A program made the translations under genes and the position numbers. Shown piece after piece: positions 12,913 to 20,043 of a DNA stretch of 20,663 bases (the stretch's first letter is position 1; each line of letters opens with the position of its first letter). The notes beneath the pieces are model-generated. The model saw nothing but the letters and a program-made list of their open reading frames with translations. It did no database searches and was not told the DNA's origin. Origin of the DNA: Bacteroidota bacterium (lineage in GTDB: Bacteria; Bacteroidota; Bacteroidia; Bacteroidales; Prolixibacteraceae); the NCBI GenBank assembly GCA_030632865.1, contig DAOVTY010000016.1, positions 1 through 20,663 of the forward strand, given 5' to 3'.

Positions 12913-14703
12913 ATGGCAAATAAAGTAAATATATCTATTAATGGTTTTCCTGTTGATATTGAAAAGGGAAAGACAATTCTTGAAGCAGCCGAAGAGCAGG
13001 GAATAACAATTCCGACACTTTGTTACCACAAAGATTTATGCGTAGCCGGAAATTGTCGTGTTTGTGTTGTTGAAGTAGCCGGACAAGGCAGACTTTCTGC
13101 TGCCTGCGCCACTCCTTGCGAAGATGGGATGGAGATTCTCACAAATAGTTTAAAAGTAAGAAATTCGAGAAAACATATTATTGAACTTCTTTTAGCAGAA
13201 CACAATGCCGACTGTACAAAATGCTATAGAAACGGAAATTGCGAACTACAAATACTCGCCTCCGATTACAAAATTATGACCCAGGATTTTATAGAACTTG
13301 TTCCCTTAAAAAAGTATTCCATAGACATGTTCTCGCCTTCAATTATAAAAGACGATAGTAAATGTATTCGCTGCCAGCGCTGTGTTAGAACATGTGCAGA
13401 ATTACAAGGAGTAAATGCTCTTACAGTTGCTCACAAAGGCGACGAGATGAAAATCACCACATTTTTCGAAAAACACATGCGTGACGTGGTTTGTACAAAT
13501 TGCGGACAATGTGTAAACCACTGCCCCACCGGGGCTTTAGTAGAAAAAAATTATATAGAGGAAGTGTGGGAAGCAATTGCAAATCCGAATAAACATGTTG
13601 TTGTGCAAACTGCGCCGGCTGTGCGTGTTGGTTTGGGAGAAGAGTTGGGTCTTGAAGCCGGCTCGCGTGTTACCGGACAAATGGTAGCTGCTTTAAAACG
13701 ACTCGGTTTTGACTCGGTATTAGACACTGATTTCACAGCTGACCTTACAATTATTGAAGAAGGAACAGAATTGCTGACTCGTTTAAAAAAGGTATTGGTT
13801 GATGGAGATAAAAATGTAAAATTGCCAATGGCGACTTCGTGTTCTCCGGGATGGATAAAATACATGGAACATCTATATCCCGAACATCTCGACCATCTTT
13901 CTACATGCAAATCACCCCAGCAAATGTTTGGTGCTCTAGCAAAAACATATTATGCGAAAGCCAGAAATATTGAACCAAACAAAATTGTTTCGGTTTCGAT
14001 TATGCCATGCACAGCTAAAAAGTTTGAAGCTTTCCGCCCAGAAATGCACGACAGTGGATACCGCGATGTTGACTATGTTTTAACGACACGCGAACTAGCA
14101 ATTCTTATTAAACAAGCGGGACTCGATTTCGACAAACTGGAGCCTGTTAAATATGATAGATTAATGGGTGAGTCAACAGGAGCAGGTGTTATTTTTGGTG
14201 TTACCGGCGGAGTAATGGAGGCGGCTTTAAGAACAGTTTATGAGATTGTTACCGGACGCGAAGTGCCTTTCGACAACCTAAATATTAAGCCGGTTCGTGG
14301 AATGGAGGCGATAAAAGAGGCAACCATTAAAATTGAAAAACCGCTGAAAGAGTGGGCTTTTCTTGATGGTATTGAAGTTAAATGTGCAGTTGCCCACGGA
14401 TTAGTTAATGCAAAAACCGTAATGGATGCAGTAAAAGCTGGAAAAGCCGATTACCATTTTATTGAATTCATGGGTTGTCCAGGTGGTTGTCTGGGTGGCG
14501 GTGGCCAGCCAATTCCTACAAATGCCAAAATTCGAGAAAAACGTGCCGAAGCAATTTATGCTGAAGATGGAGCTTTAACTCTTCGCAAATCTCATGAAAA
14601 CTCTGAAGTTGCGAAACTTTATAAAGATTTTCTGGGAAAACCATTGGGAGCAAAATCACATAAATTACTTCATACAAAATATACTAAACGTCAACGGTAT
14701 TAA
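12913..14703 (+). CDS. hydA: [FeFe] hydrogenase catalytic subunit HydA
   Basis: Cytoplasmic H2-forming or H2-oxidising subunit, 596 residues. It has an N-terminal [2Fe-2S] ferredoxin domain (Cys37, Cys48, Cys51, Cys65), a His-ligated [4Fe-4S] site (His97, Cys101, Cys104, Cys110) and two [4Fe-4S] clusters (Cys151/154/157/161 and 194/197/200/204). The H-cluster domain has L1 TSCSPGW (Cys310), L2 MPCTAKKFE (Cys366) and L3 FMGCPGGCLGGGGQP (Cys522, Cys526). It ends with the small-subunit-like tail and no C-terminal [2Fe-2S] domain. L1 differs from the textbook TSCCPxW by Ser at the second Cys. I recall this variant in NAD(P)-linked HydA/HndD-type enzymes. With HydB and HydC it should couple NADH to H2. 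Maturases HydE, HydF and HydG are not in the window. Confidence 0.95.
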   Translation: MANKVNISINGFPVDIEKGKTILEAAEEQGITIPTLCYHKDLCVAGNCRVCVVEVAGQGRLSAACATPCEDGMEILTNSLKVRNSRKHIIELLLAEHNADCTKCYRNGNCELQILASDYKIMTQDFIELVPLKKYSIDMFSPSIIKDDSKCIRCQRCVRTCAELQGVNALTVAHKGDEMKITTFFEKHMRDVVCTNCGQCVNHCPTGALVEKNYIEEVWEAIANPNKHVVVQTAPAVRVGLGEELGLEAGSRVTGQMVAALKRLGFDSVLDTDFTADLTIIEEGTELLTRLKKVLVDGDKNVKLPMATSCSPGWIKYMEHLYPEHLDHLSTCKSPQQMFGALAKTYYAKARNIEPNKIVSVSIMPCTAKKFEAFRPEMHDSGYRDVDYVLTTRELAILIKQAGLDFDKLEPVKYDRLMGESTGAGVIFGVTGGVMEAALRTVYEIVTGREVPFDNLNIKPVRGMEAIKEATIKIEKPLKEWAFLDGIEVKCAVAHGLVNAKTVMDAVKAGKADYHFIEFMGCPGGCLGGGGQPIPTNAKIREKRAEAIYAEDGALTLRKSHENSEVAKLYKDFLGKPLGAKSHKLLHTKYTKRQRY

Positions 14704-14720
14704 GGAGGTTGTATAAAGTT

Positions 14721-14755
14721 AAAATCCGATATCTTTTTTTGGTATCGGATTTTTT
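14721..14755. terminator. Bidirectional terminator between hydA and arsC
   Basis: AAAATCCGATA (14721-14731) and TATCGGATTTT (14743-14753) form an 11-bp perfect stem with an 11-nt T-rich loop. T-tracts follow on both strands. It lies 17 nt after the hydA stop and touches the stop codon of the convergent arsC, so it can serve both transcripts. Confidence 0.9.
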
Positions 14756-15170
14756 ATGATTGAATTTCAACAAAAAACTTTTTAAAGGCTACTCTTATTT
14801 CATCGCGAACTCGAAAATATTCACTCCAAATAAACTCATCAGTTCCAACAGCGTGCGATGGATCGTCGAAACCAATATGTAAACGATGTTTAACATTCCC
14901 TATAAAAGCGGGGCAATTTTCATTGGCTCCACCACAAACTGTTATTACATAATCCCACTCATCGTTCAAATATTTCTCGACACTGTCAGAAGTATGCTCG
15001 CTAATATCAATTCCAATCTCATCCATAACTTTTACGGCACTGCCATTTAATTTGCCAGAGGCTTCGGTTCCGGCAGAAAAAACATCGATAGTAGAATCTA
15101 ATGACTTTAAAAAACCATGTGCCATTTGACTGCGACACGAGTTTCCGGTGCAAAGAATTAATATTTTCAT
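14754..15170 (-). CDS. arsC: Arsenate reductase, thioredoxin-coupled (low-MW phosphatase fold)
   Basis: Cytoplasmic enzyme of 138 residues that reduces arsenate to arsenite. The phosphatase-type P-loop is CTGNSCR (Cys7 to Arg13). The redox pair is Cys79 and Cys86 in VITVCGGANENCP, with the same spacing as Cys10, Cys82 and Cys89 of the Staphylococcus aureus enzyme. The acid/base Asp lies in FDDPSHA (Asp102/103). All residues for the three-Cys relay are present, so it should be active and recycled by thioredoxin. Its ATG directly abuts the stop of the upstream permease gene, with no base between, so the two are translated together. It is the last gene of the ars operon. Confidence 0.95.
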   Translation of the reverse strand: MKILILCTGNSCRSQMAHGFLKSLDSTIDVFSAGTEASGKLNGSAVKVMDEIGIDISEHTSDSVEKYLNDEWDYVITVCGGANENCPAFIGNVKHRLHIGFDDPSHAVGTDEFIWSEYFRVRDEIRVAFKKFFVEIQS

Positions 15171-16181
15171 TTAAATATTTATCAGATTAAAAAGAAAACC
15201 AACTAGTGTTATTCCGGTTGCAACAACAACAATAAAAATTGTTATAAGTTGCCACTTTAGTACTTTTTTCAGAATTATAATTTCTGGCAACGACAAACCA
15301 ATTACCGACATCATAAATGCCAGAGCTGTACCAAGTGTAACACCTTTTTCCATTAAAACACTTACAATTGGAATAATTCCGGCAGCATTTGAATACAAGG
15401 GAATTCCCAACAATATTGCCAACGGAACAGCATACCAATTTCCTTCGCCCATTATTGATGCAAGATAATCTTCAGGTACATAACCGTGTGCTCCCGCTCC
15501 CACTGCAATTCCTACTAACACGTAAATCCATATTTTGCCAACTATCTCTTTCACCGACTCTAATCCTGCATTCAACCGATCATTAAAATTGAAAGTCTCC
15601 TCAATCACTCCAGTTTGGTTCGATTTTACACTAAATACCCACTCGGCAACATAACGTTGTAATTTTAATTTTTCTAAAATAAACCCTGCAAAAACAGCAA
15701 TGCTCAAACCAGTAATAACATATATTACTGCAACCTTCCAACCAAATAATCCTGCAAGTAAAATTAGAGCAACCTCGTTTATTAGTGGCGCTGCAATTAA
15801 AAACGAGAATGTAACACCCAGTGGAATTCCTGCTTCAACAAAACCCAGAAAGAGTGGAATTGCAGAGCACGAACAAAATGGAGTTAATATTCCCAATCCC
15901 GATGCCATTACATTTCCGGCAAACAACGATTTTCCCTCTAAAGCTTTACGTGTTTTTTCGGGCGAGAACCAACTTCTAATTACACCCACTGCAAATACAA
16001 TTAAAACTAATAACAGCATAACTTTTGGCACCTCGTAAATAAAAAACCAAATAGATTCTGTTAAATGTTTTTCCGGTTCTAATTGAATTAAATCATAAAC
16101 CAGAAAATCTGCAATAGCTGCCAAATTCAGATAAAATACAATCCAAACAGGAAGTAGAATTATGTATAAATAATTTTTCAT
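15171..16181 (-). CDS. Permease of the ArsP/SO_0444 type (pfam03773-like)
   Basis: Inner-membrane permease of 336 residues with about eight to ten hydrophobic segments. The diagnostic region is GILTPFCSCSAIPLFLGF, with Cys103 and Cys105, followed by GVTFSFLIAAPLINE. The second half repeats the pattern (GIPLYSNAAGIIPIVSVLMEKG, in parts). Related proteins export organic or trivalent arsenicals (ArsP) or Cu/Zn. The position next to arsC and after the arsRFG genes favours an arsenical substrate. A stretch of 246 nt with a palindromic element separates it from arsG, so the arsP-like/arsC pair may be expressed at a different level from the front of the operon. The metal/arsenical choice remains open. 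Confidence 0.85.
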   Translation of the reverse strand: MKNYLYIILLPVWIVFYLNLAAIADFLVYDLIQLEPEKHLTESIWFFIYEVPKVMLLLVLIVFAVGVIRSWFSPEKTRKALEGKSLFAGNVMASGLGILTPFCSCSAIPLFLGFVEAGIPLGVTFSFLIAAPLINEVALILLAGLFGWKVAVIYVITGLSIAVFAGFILEKLKLQRYVAEWVFSVKSNQTGVIEETFNFNDRLNAGLESVKEIVGKIWIYVLVGIAVGAGAHGYVPEDYLASIMGEGNWYAVPLAILLGIPLYSNAAGIIPIVSVLMEKGVTLGTALAFMMSVIGLSLPEIIILKKVLKWQLITIFIVVVATGITLVGFLFNLINI

Positions 16182-16200
16182 TAACCCTCAATTTATATTT

Positions 16201-16398
16201 CGGTGCGCTGCACCTTTTTTATTGATTTCATATTTTTTCTACAAATATTAATGGTGCGCTGCACTTAAAAATCCATTTCAAATTTTATGTATTGTATCTC
16301 ATTGATCATAAATCTGCCATAGTTCAAGTTTCTAGCGGCAGAGCCGCAAAATATTTGTAGCAAAAAACCATCAGCAAAATCTTAGGTGCAGAGCACCG
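16201..16398. repeat. REP/BIME-like element: four small hairpins in two inverted units
   Basis: Four hairpins with 3-nt loops lie in the arsG-permease spacer. They are GGTGC-GCT-GCACC (16201-16214), GTGC-GCT-GCAC (16253-16264), GCGGC-AGA-GCCGC (16335-16347) and GGTGC-AGA-GCACC (16385-16398). Between hairpins 1 and 2 stands CTACAAATATT (16239-16249), and between 3 and 4 its exact complement (16350-16360). Each unit is hairpin, about 24 nt, 11-mer core, 2-3 nt, hairpin; the two units face each other. Stem bases change together (GGTGC/GCACC versus GCGGC/GCCGC). No transposase is nearby. Confidence 0.8.
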
Positions 16399-16427
16399 CA
16401 ACATTTATTGTATAAAATATCAATTCA

Positions 16428-17129
16428 TTAAAACCAAATAACAACAACATAATAACTGCCAACACCAATAAAAAGTACAGCAATTACGCGGCGCATCCAA
16501 AACTCTACCTTTTTTAAAATATTATAGAATTTGCTTATTCCAGAGATAGTGTACGCCAATAACCATGAAATAATAATTACAGGAATTCCTGTTGCAATTG
16601 CATAAACTACCGGAAGCAGCAATCCTTTTGCCGACCCAATTGACATCGGAATCAACATCCCAAAATAAAGCACACCACTATATGGACAAAAAGCCAAAGC
16701 AAAAACAACTCCCAGCAATAAAACATTCCAGAAATTCCATCTGTTTTTCTCCTCTAACTTACGCGAGAACATGTTCATTCCGGGAAAATTAATTTTAATT
16801 ATGCCAAGCATAAAAATACCCACAACAATTAAAAGTGGTCCTAATATTTTCTCTCCATACAACTGAAAAAAAGATGATAACTTAAATTGATCAGCACCAA
16901 CATAAAAAATTATAGCGAGACTAGAATACGATAATACACGCCCTAATGTATAAATTAAACCGTTATAAAACACACGGTTTTTAACTTCCAAATCTTTGCT
17001 AATAAAACCAATTGCTGTAATATTAGTTGCCATGGGGCACGGACTAATTGCCGTTAGCAGACCCAAAAAAAAGGCAGACAAAACAGGAATATTTGTATTC
17101 TCGTAAAGTCCCGTTATAAGTTCTTCCAT
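16428..17129 (-). CDS. arsG: ArsG-family aromatic arsenical efflux permease (DsbD/SafE-like fold)
   Basis: Inner-membrane protein of 233 residues with about six membrane segments. The first holds LGLLTAISPCPMATNITAIGF (in two parts, Cys31) and the fourth ALAFCPYSGVLYFGMLIP. The paired Cys-Pro motifs and topology are those of the cytochrome-biogenesis/sulfite-exporter-like LysE superfamily. The combination with an ArsF-type gene directly upstream (nine-base gap) identifies the ArsG branch, described as exporter of aromatic aminoarsenicals formed by nitroreduction. An alternative is a DsbD-like electron carrier that feeds the thioredoxin-like neighbours; the two conserved Cys make that worth keeping in mind. 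Confidence 0.82.
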   Translation of the reverse strand: MEELITGLYENTNIPVLSAFFLGLLTAISPCPMATNITAIGFISKDLEVKNRVFYNGLIYTLGRVLSYSSLAIIFYVGADQFKLSSFFQLYGEKILGPLLIVVGIFMLGIIKINFPGMNMFSRKLEEKNRWNFWNVLLLGVVFALAFCPYSGVLYFGMLIPMSIGSAKGLLLPVVYAIATGIPVIIISWLLAYTISGISKFYNILKKVEFWMRRVIAVLFIGVGSYYVVVIWF

Positions 17130-17138
17130 TTATTAGTT

Positions 17139-17549
17139 TTAGTCATCTAAAGCATCGCGCAATGCCTGCTTAAGTTTATCGGGTTGTTTTAATGCGTACA
17201 TAAATGCTTTGCTTGTTAAATTAATTGTTTCCTCGTTATTTATAACAATAAGCGAAGAACCGGTAATTTTAAATTCCTCCACTAGCTTTTTATTTAAAGC
17301 ATTATCTATATTATAAGATTTAAAAAGAAGGTCTCCATTTTTTTTCAATTCAGAATATGGCTGCTCTTTTAAAACACTTTTAGTCTCTTTTTCAATTGCC
17401 ATACAGGTAGCACATCTTCGCGTACTATGAAAATAATAAACCCTTATTTTTTCGCCCTCAACGCTTGATGGTTGGTTCGTTTCGGCATTTCCAGCAAAAA
17501 CAAATACCGCAACAAAAAATAATAAAATTAATGATTTCAATGTTTTCAT
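17139..17549 (-). CDS. arsF: ArsF-family nitrophenyl-arsenical reductase subunit (thioredoxin-like, secreted)
   Basis: Protein of 136 residues with an N-terminal signal or anchor segment (residues 1-23, LILLFFVAVFVFAGNAE). A thioredoxin-like domain follows with the motif YYFHSTRRCATCMAIE, in which Cys46 and Cys49 form a CxxC pair, then a region ending in TGSSLIVINN. The YYFH..RC.TC form is what I recall as the ArsF family, a subunit needed for resistance to nitrophenyl arsenicals in the arsEFG system. It probably acts at the outer face of the inner membrane together with ArsG. It sits between a small thioredoxin-like gene and arsG with gaps of about ten bases, so it is cotranscribed. Direct evidence of nitroreductase cofactors is not seen. 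Confidence 0.8.
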   Translation of the reverse strand: MKTLKSLILLFFVAVFVFAGNAETNQPSSVEGEKIRVYYFHSTRRCATCMAIEKETKSVLKEQPYSELKKNGDLLFKSYNIDNALNKKLVEEFKITGSSLIVINNEETINLTSKAFMYALKQPDKLKQALRDALDD

Positions 17550-17559
17550 TTTAGCTAAT

Positions 17560-17793
17560 TTAATTGGTTAAAAATTCTTTTAATTCGCTCGATTTTGGTA
17601 ATCTACCAGATAATACAACCTTTTCGTTAATTACCAGTCCGGGAGTACGCATTACTCCATACTGCATAATTTTAAAAATATCTTCCACCTTTTCAATATT
17701 TGCTTCGATACCCATTTCAACAACTGCATCATTTACTTGTTGCTCCAACTTTTTGCACTTCGGACATCCTGTTCCTAAAACTTTTATTTCCAT
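17560..17793 (-). CDS. Small thioredoxin-like redox protein (thioredoxin_3 type)
   Basis: Cytoplasmic protein of 77 residues, the small glutaredoxin-size thioredoxin type (TM0996/MTH895-like). It has the CxxC site GTGCPKCKK (Cys10, Cys13), the cis-Pro segment RTPGLVINEKVVLSG and a final helix. It probably passes electrons to a partner; candidates in the operon are ArsF, ArsG and ArsC. By position between arsR and arsF it occupies the place of arsE, but I cannot prove it is that gene. The same type of protein often stands next to SO_0444/ArsP permeases. Gaps are 33 bases to arsR and 10 to arsF. Confidence 0.88.
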   Translation of the reverse strand: MEIKVLGTGCPKCKKLEQQVNDAVVEMGIEANIEKVEDIFKIMQYGVMRTPGLVINEKVVLSGRLPKSSELKEFLTN

Positions 17794-17826
17794 ATTTTTA
17801 TAATTTAAATCGTTTTTGATTAATTA

Positions 17827-18123
17827 TTAAACTCCTAAAAACTGCTTAAACAATGTTTTAGCTTCTTCCCAATTCTCATTGTTAATACAATATTTTATCC
17901 TCGGCGCTTCAATTTCTCCTTGAATAAGTCCTGCATCTTTTAACTCTTTCAAATGTTGCGAAAGTGTTGATTTTGCAATTGGAAGCTCTTCACTCAAATC
18001 GCAACTATAACAACACAATTGTTTCGAAAGTAGCTCTAAAACATACATTCTAACCGGATGCCCCATCGCTTTTGCATAGCGGGCAATTTTTTGTTGTTCA
18101 TCGTATAAAACTTTCCTATCCAT
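17827..18123 (-). CDS. arsR: ArsR-family arsenic-responsive repressor
   Basis: Winged-helix repressor of 98 residues. The helix-turn-helix runs through DLSEELPIAKSTLSQHLKELKDAG (in parts, about residues 42-65), followed by the wing GEIEAPRIKYCI. Cysteines 37, 38 and 41 (LCCYSCDL) lie at the start of the recognition region, matching the As(III) site of the E. coli ArsR type (ELCVCDL). Arsenite binding there would release it from DNA. It is the first gene of the minus-strand ars operon. A predicted promoter with an inverted repeat around its -7 box lies directly in front, which suggests self-repression. Confidence 0.94.
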   Translation of the reverse strand: MDRKVLYDEQQKIARYAKAMGHPVRMYVLELLSKQLCCYSCDLSEELPIAKSTLSQHLKELKDAGLIQGEIEAPRIKYCINNENWEEAKTLFKQFLGV

Positions 18124-18141
18124 AATAACTATAATAGTTCG

Positions 18142-18163
18142 TTGTTCGCAAAACTACGAACAA
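18142..18163. promoter_or_regulatory. Predicted ArsR operator
   Basis: TTGTTCG (18142-18148) and CGAACAA (18157-18163) form a perfect 7-bp inverted repeat with an 8-nt centre. That centre is exactly the -7 box TAGTTTTG of the minus-strand promoter, so a bound ArsR dimer would block the polymerase. A second overlapping pair, GTTCGT/ACGAAC, lies in the same place. Confidence 0.7.
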
Positions 18164-18179
18164 TTTTTAAATCAACAAA
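18149..18179 (-). promoter_or_regulatory. Promoter of the ars operon
   Basis: Read on the minus strand: TTTG (complement of 18176-18179), 19 nt, then TAGTTTTG (complement of 18149-18156). Both boxes match the Bacteroidota consensus. The arsR ATG lies 26 nt after the -7 box. Confidence 0.75.
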
Positions 18180-18183
18180 ACTG

Positions 18184-18213
18184 TTGCTTAACTTTTTAAA
18201 AAAACTAATTTTG
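18184..18213 (+). promoter_or_regulatory. Promoter of the C69 dipeptidase gene
   Basis: TTG at 18184-18186, a 19-nt spacer and TAATTTTG at 18206-18213 match the Bacteroidota promoter, 26 nt before the ATG at 18240. It is divergent from the ars promoter, with the two -33 boxes only a few bases apart. Confidence 0.7.
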
Positions 18214-18239
18214 AAAGCATCAATTTTAAATAGATTAAA

Positions 18240-19877
18240 ATGAAACTTACTAACATTATTAAAACAATCACCTTTATAATACTATTTTTTCTTTTGATTA
18301 TTCCAATCTCCTATTCGCAAGAAATTGAAGAGGATTTATACAACGAAAGTTGCACTAGCATAATGATTGGAAAAAAAGCTACCGTCGATGGCTCAGTAAT
18401 TACTGCACACACTTGCGATGCATATTACAGAACGTGGCTCGATTTTGTTCCGGCACAAAAATATGAGCGCGACACAACTCATAAAGTTTATTGGGGAACA
18501 ATGCATACCAGCAGTGCTTGGAGCAAAAATGGGTTAGAATTAAAAGGAGAAATTCCACAAGCTAAAGAGACTTTCGCCTATTTGAATACTGCGTACCCGT
18601 GTTTAAACGAGAAACAGCTTGCAATTGGCGAAACTACAATTGGTGGTCACAAAGAGTTACGTAACAAAAACGGATTATTCCTGATTGAGGAGTTGGAGCG
18701 AGTTGCCCTGCAACGTTGTTCAAATGCGCGCCAGGCCATACAACTTATTGGCAAATTAATTAAAGAATATGGTTATGCCGATGCCGGAGAATGTATAACA
18801 ATTGCCGATACAAAAGAGGTTTGGCAATTGGAAATATTTGGCGAAGGTAAAGACAAAATAGGAGGTGTTTGGGCTGCGCAACGTATCCCCGACGACCATG
18901 TTGGAGTTTCGGCAAATTTATCGCGCATTGCTGAAATAGATTTAAAAAACACTGACTATTTTATGGCATCGGAAAATGTATATGATGTAGCAAAAAAGCT
19001 AGGTTTTTGGGATGGTAAAAAAACGTTCAAATATTGGGAAGTTTATAGTGGTAGCAAACCTTTTACAATACGCGAATATTTTGTTTTTAATTCTCTCGCA
19101 CCAAGTTTAAAATTAAATTTCGATAGCGACGAGCTTCCATTCTCAGTTCAAGTTGACGAGAAAGTAAATGTAAAACAAGTTTTAGATTTATACCGCGCCA
19201 CGTACGATGGCACAGAATATGAAATGATTCGTAATTTGAACGTAGCTAAGACAAAGCGAGACAAAGATGGTAAACTAACGGTTGTAGATACTATTATAAG
19301 TCCGGCTGCTCATCCATGGATGTCAACAGACAAGCGCAACCTTTTAAACTCGCTAGAAAAAGATGTTGTTGTTCGTCAGCGTCCGATTTCGGTACAGTAC
19401 TGCGCTTACTCGTGGATTGCCCAATTGCGCGACGATTTACCCGATGAAATTGGTGGACGCATTTTTTTTAGTTTCGACGTACCTCGATTAAGTGCGCGGA
19501 TTCCGATTTATTGCGGTAATTTAAGTCTGCCTAATAGTTTTAATATTTGCGGACAAGACCACTTTAGCAGCGAGTCTGCAGTTTGGGCCTTTCGACGTGC
19601 TAACCGTTTGGCAATGGTAAACTGGGGAACTGCAAAAGATATTGTAGAACCCGTAGTTGCAAAGTACGAAGAGAAAATTTTTAATGAAATAGACCATATT
19701 GAAAAGCAAGCAGTTGCTTTGTTAAAGCAGGATAAAAAGAATGCAAAAAATGGAGAAGAAACACAATTATGTCGAGAATATTTAACTGATTATTCTAATT
19801 CTTTTGCTAACTCAACAATTAACAAATGGTGGGAATTGGGTGATGAGCTTTGGGTTTTAATGCGCTGGAAATTTTAA
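18240..19877 (+). CDS. Secreted C69-family dipeptidase
   Basis: N-terminal-nucleophile peptidase of 545 residues. A signal peptide (about residues 1-26, FIILFFLLIIPISYS) is followed by a short acidic propeptide and Cys38. In the motif CTSIMIGKKATVDGSVI this Cys is the expected nucleophile, freed by self-cleavage. Further family landmarks are GECITIADTKEVWQLEIFG, DDHVGVSANLSRI and, near the end, SWIAQLRDDLPDEIGGRIFF (each in part). Length is normal for the Bacteroidota members. It would release amino acids from dipeptides in the periplasm or outside the cell. It has its own promoter and is divergent from arsR; no functional link to arsenic is implied. Confidence 0.93.
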   Translation: MKLTNIIKTITFIILFFLLIIPISYSQEIEEDLYNESCTSIMIGKKATVDGSVITAHTCDAYYRTWLDFVPAQKYERDTTHKVYWGTMHTSSAWSKNGLELKGEIPQAKETFAYLNTAYPCLNEKQLAIGETTIGGHKELRNKNGLFLIEELERVALQRCSNARQAIQLIGKLIKEYGYADAGECITIADTKEVWQLEIFGEGKDKIGGVWAAQRIPDDHVGVSANLSRIAEIDLKNTDYFMASENVYDVAKKLGFWDGKKTFKYWEVYSGSKPFTIREYFVFNSLAPSLKLNFDSDELPFSVQVDEKVNVKQVLDLYRATYDGTEYEMIRNLNVAKTKRDKDGKLTVVDTIISPAAHPWMSTDKRNLLNSLEKDVVVRQRPISVQYCAYSWIAQLRDDLPDEIGGRIFFSFDVPRLSARIPIYCGNLSLPNSFNICGQDHFSSESAVWAFRRANRLAMVNWGTAKDIVEPVVAKYEEKIFNEIDHIEKQAVALLKQDKKNAKNGEETQLCREYLTDYSNSFANSTINKWWELGDELWVLMRWKF

Positions 19878-19910
19878 AAAATAATTAAAAACAAATAGCA
19901 CACCGGTGAT

Positions 19911-19962
19911 GCAGATTTAACAGATTCACACAGATTTTTATCAGCACAATCAGCGGCATCAG
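19911..19962. repeat. 9-nt-periodic imperfect palindrome
   Basis: Six consecutive units in a 9-nt register each carry GATT/CAGATT or its complement: GCAGATTTA, ACAGATTCA, CACAGATTT, then TTATCAGCA, CAATCAGCG, GCATCAG. The GAT triplets change to ATC at the centre near 19937, so the two halves are inverted. I recall similar CACAGATT-type palindromes as dispersed intergenic repeats in Bacteroidota genomes. It lies in a 166-nt spacer otherwise empty of genes. Confidence 0.7.
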
Positions 19963-20043
19963 TTTTCTAATTTCATTCACAATATCAAATAGTCAATTCA
20001 AAATATTTTTCACACTTTTGCAAAGCAAGTAGAAAATATATTT

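Noticed and set aside
14703..14708. AGGAGG after the hydA stop as a ribosome binding site
   Set aside because: No start codon or plus-strand gene follows; the terminator begins 13 nt later.
14743..14760. T-tract near 14751 taken as the end of a plus-strand-only terminator
   Set aside because: The stem has T-rich runs on both strands and serves convergent hydA and arsC, so it is listed as bidirectional.
15700..16038. Plus-strand open frame of 112 codons inside the ArsP-type permease gene
   Set aside because: It lies wholly antisense to a well-supported permease and shows no domain pattern.
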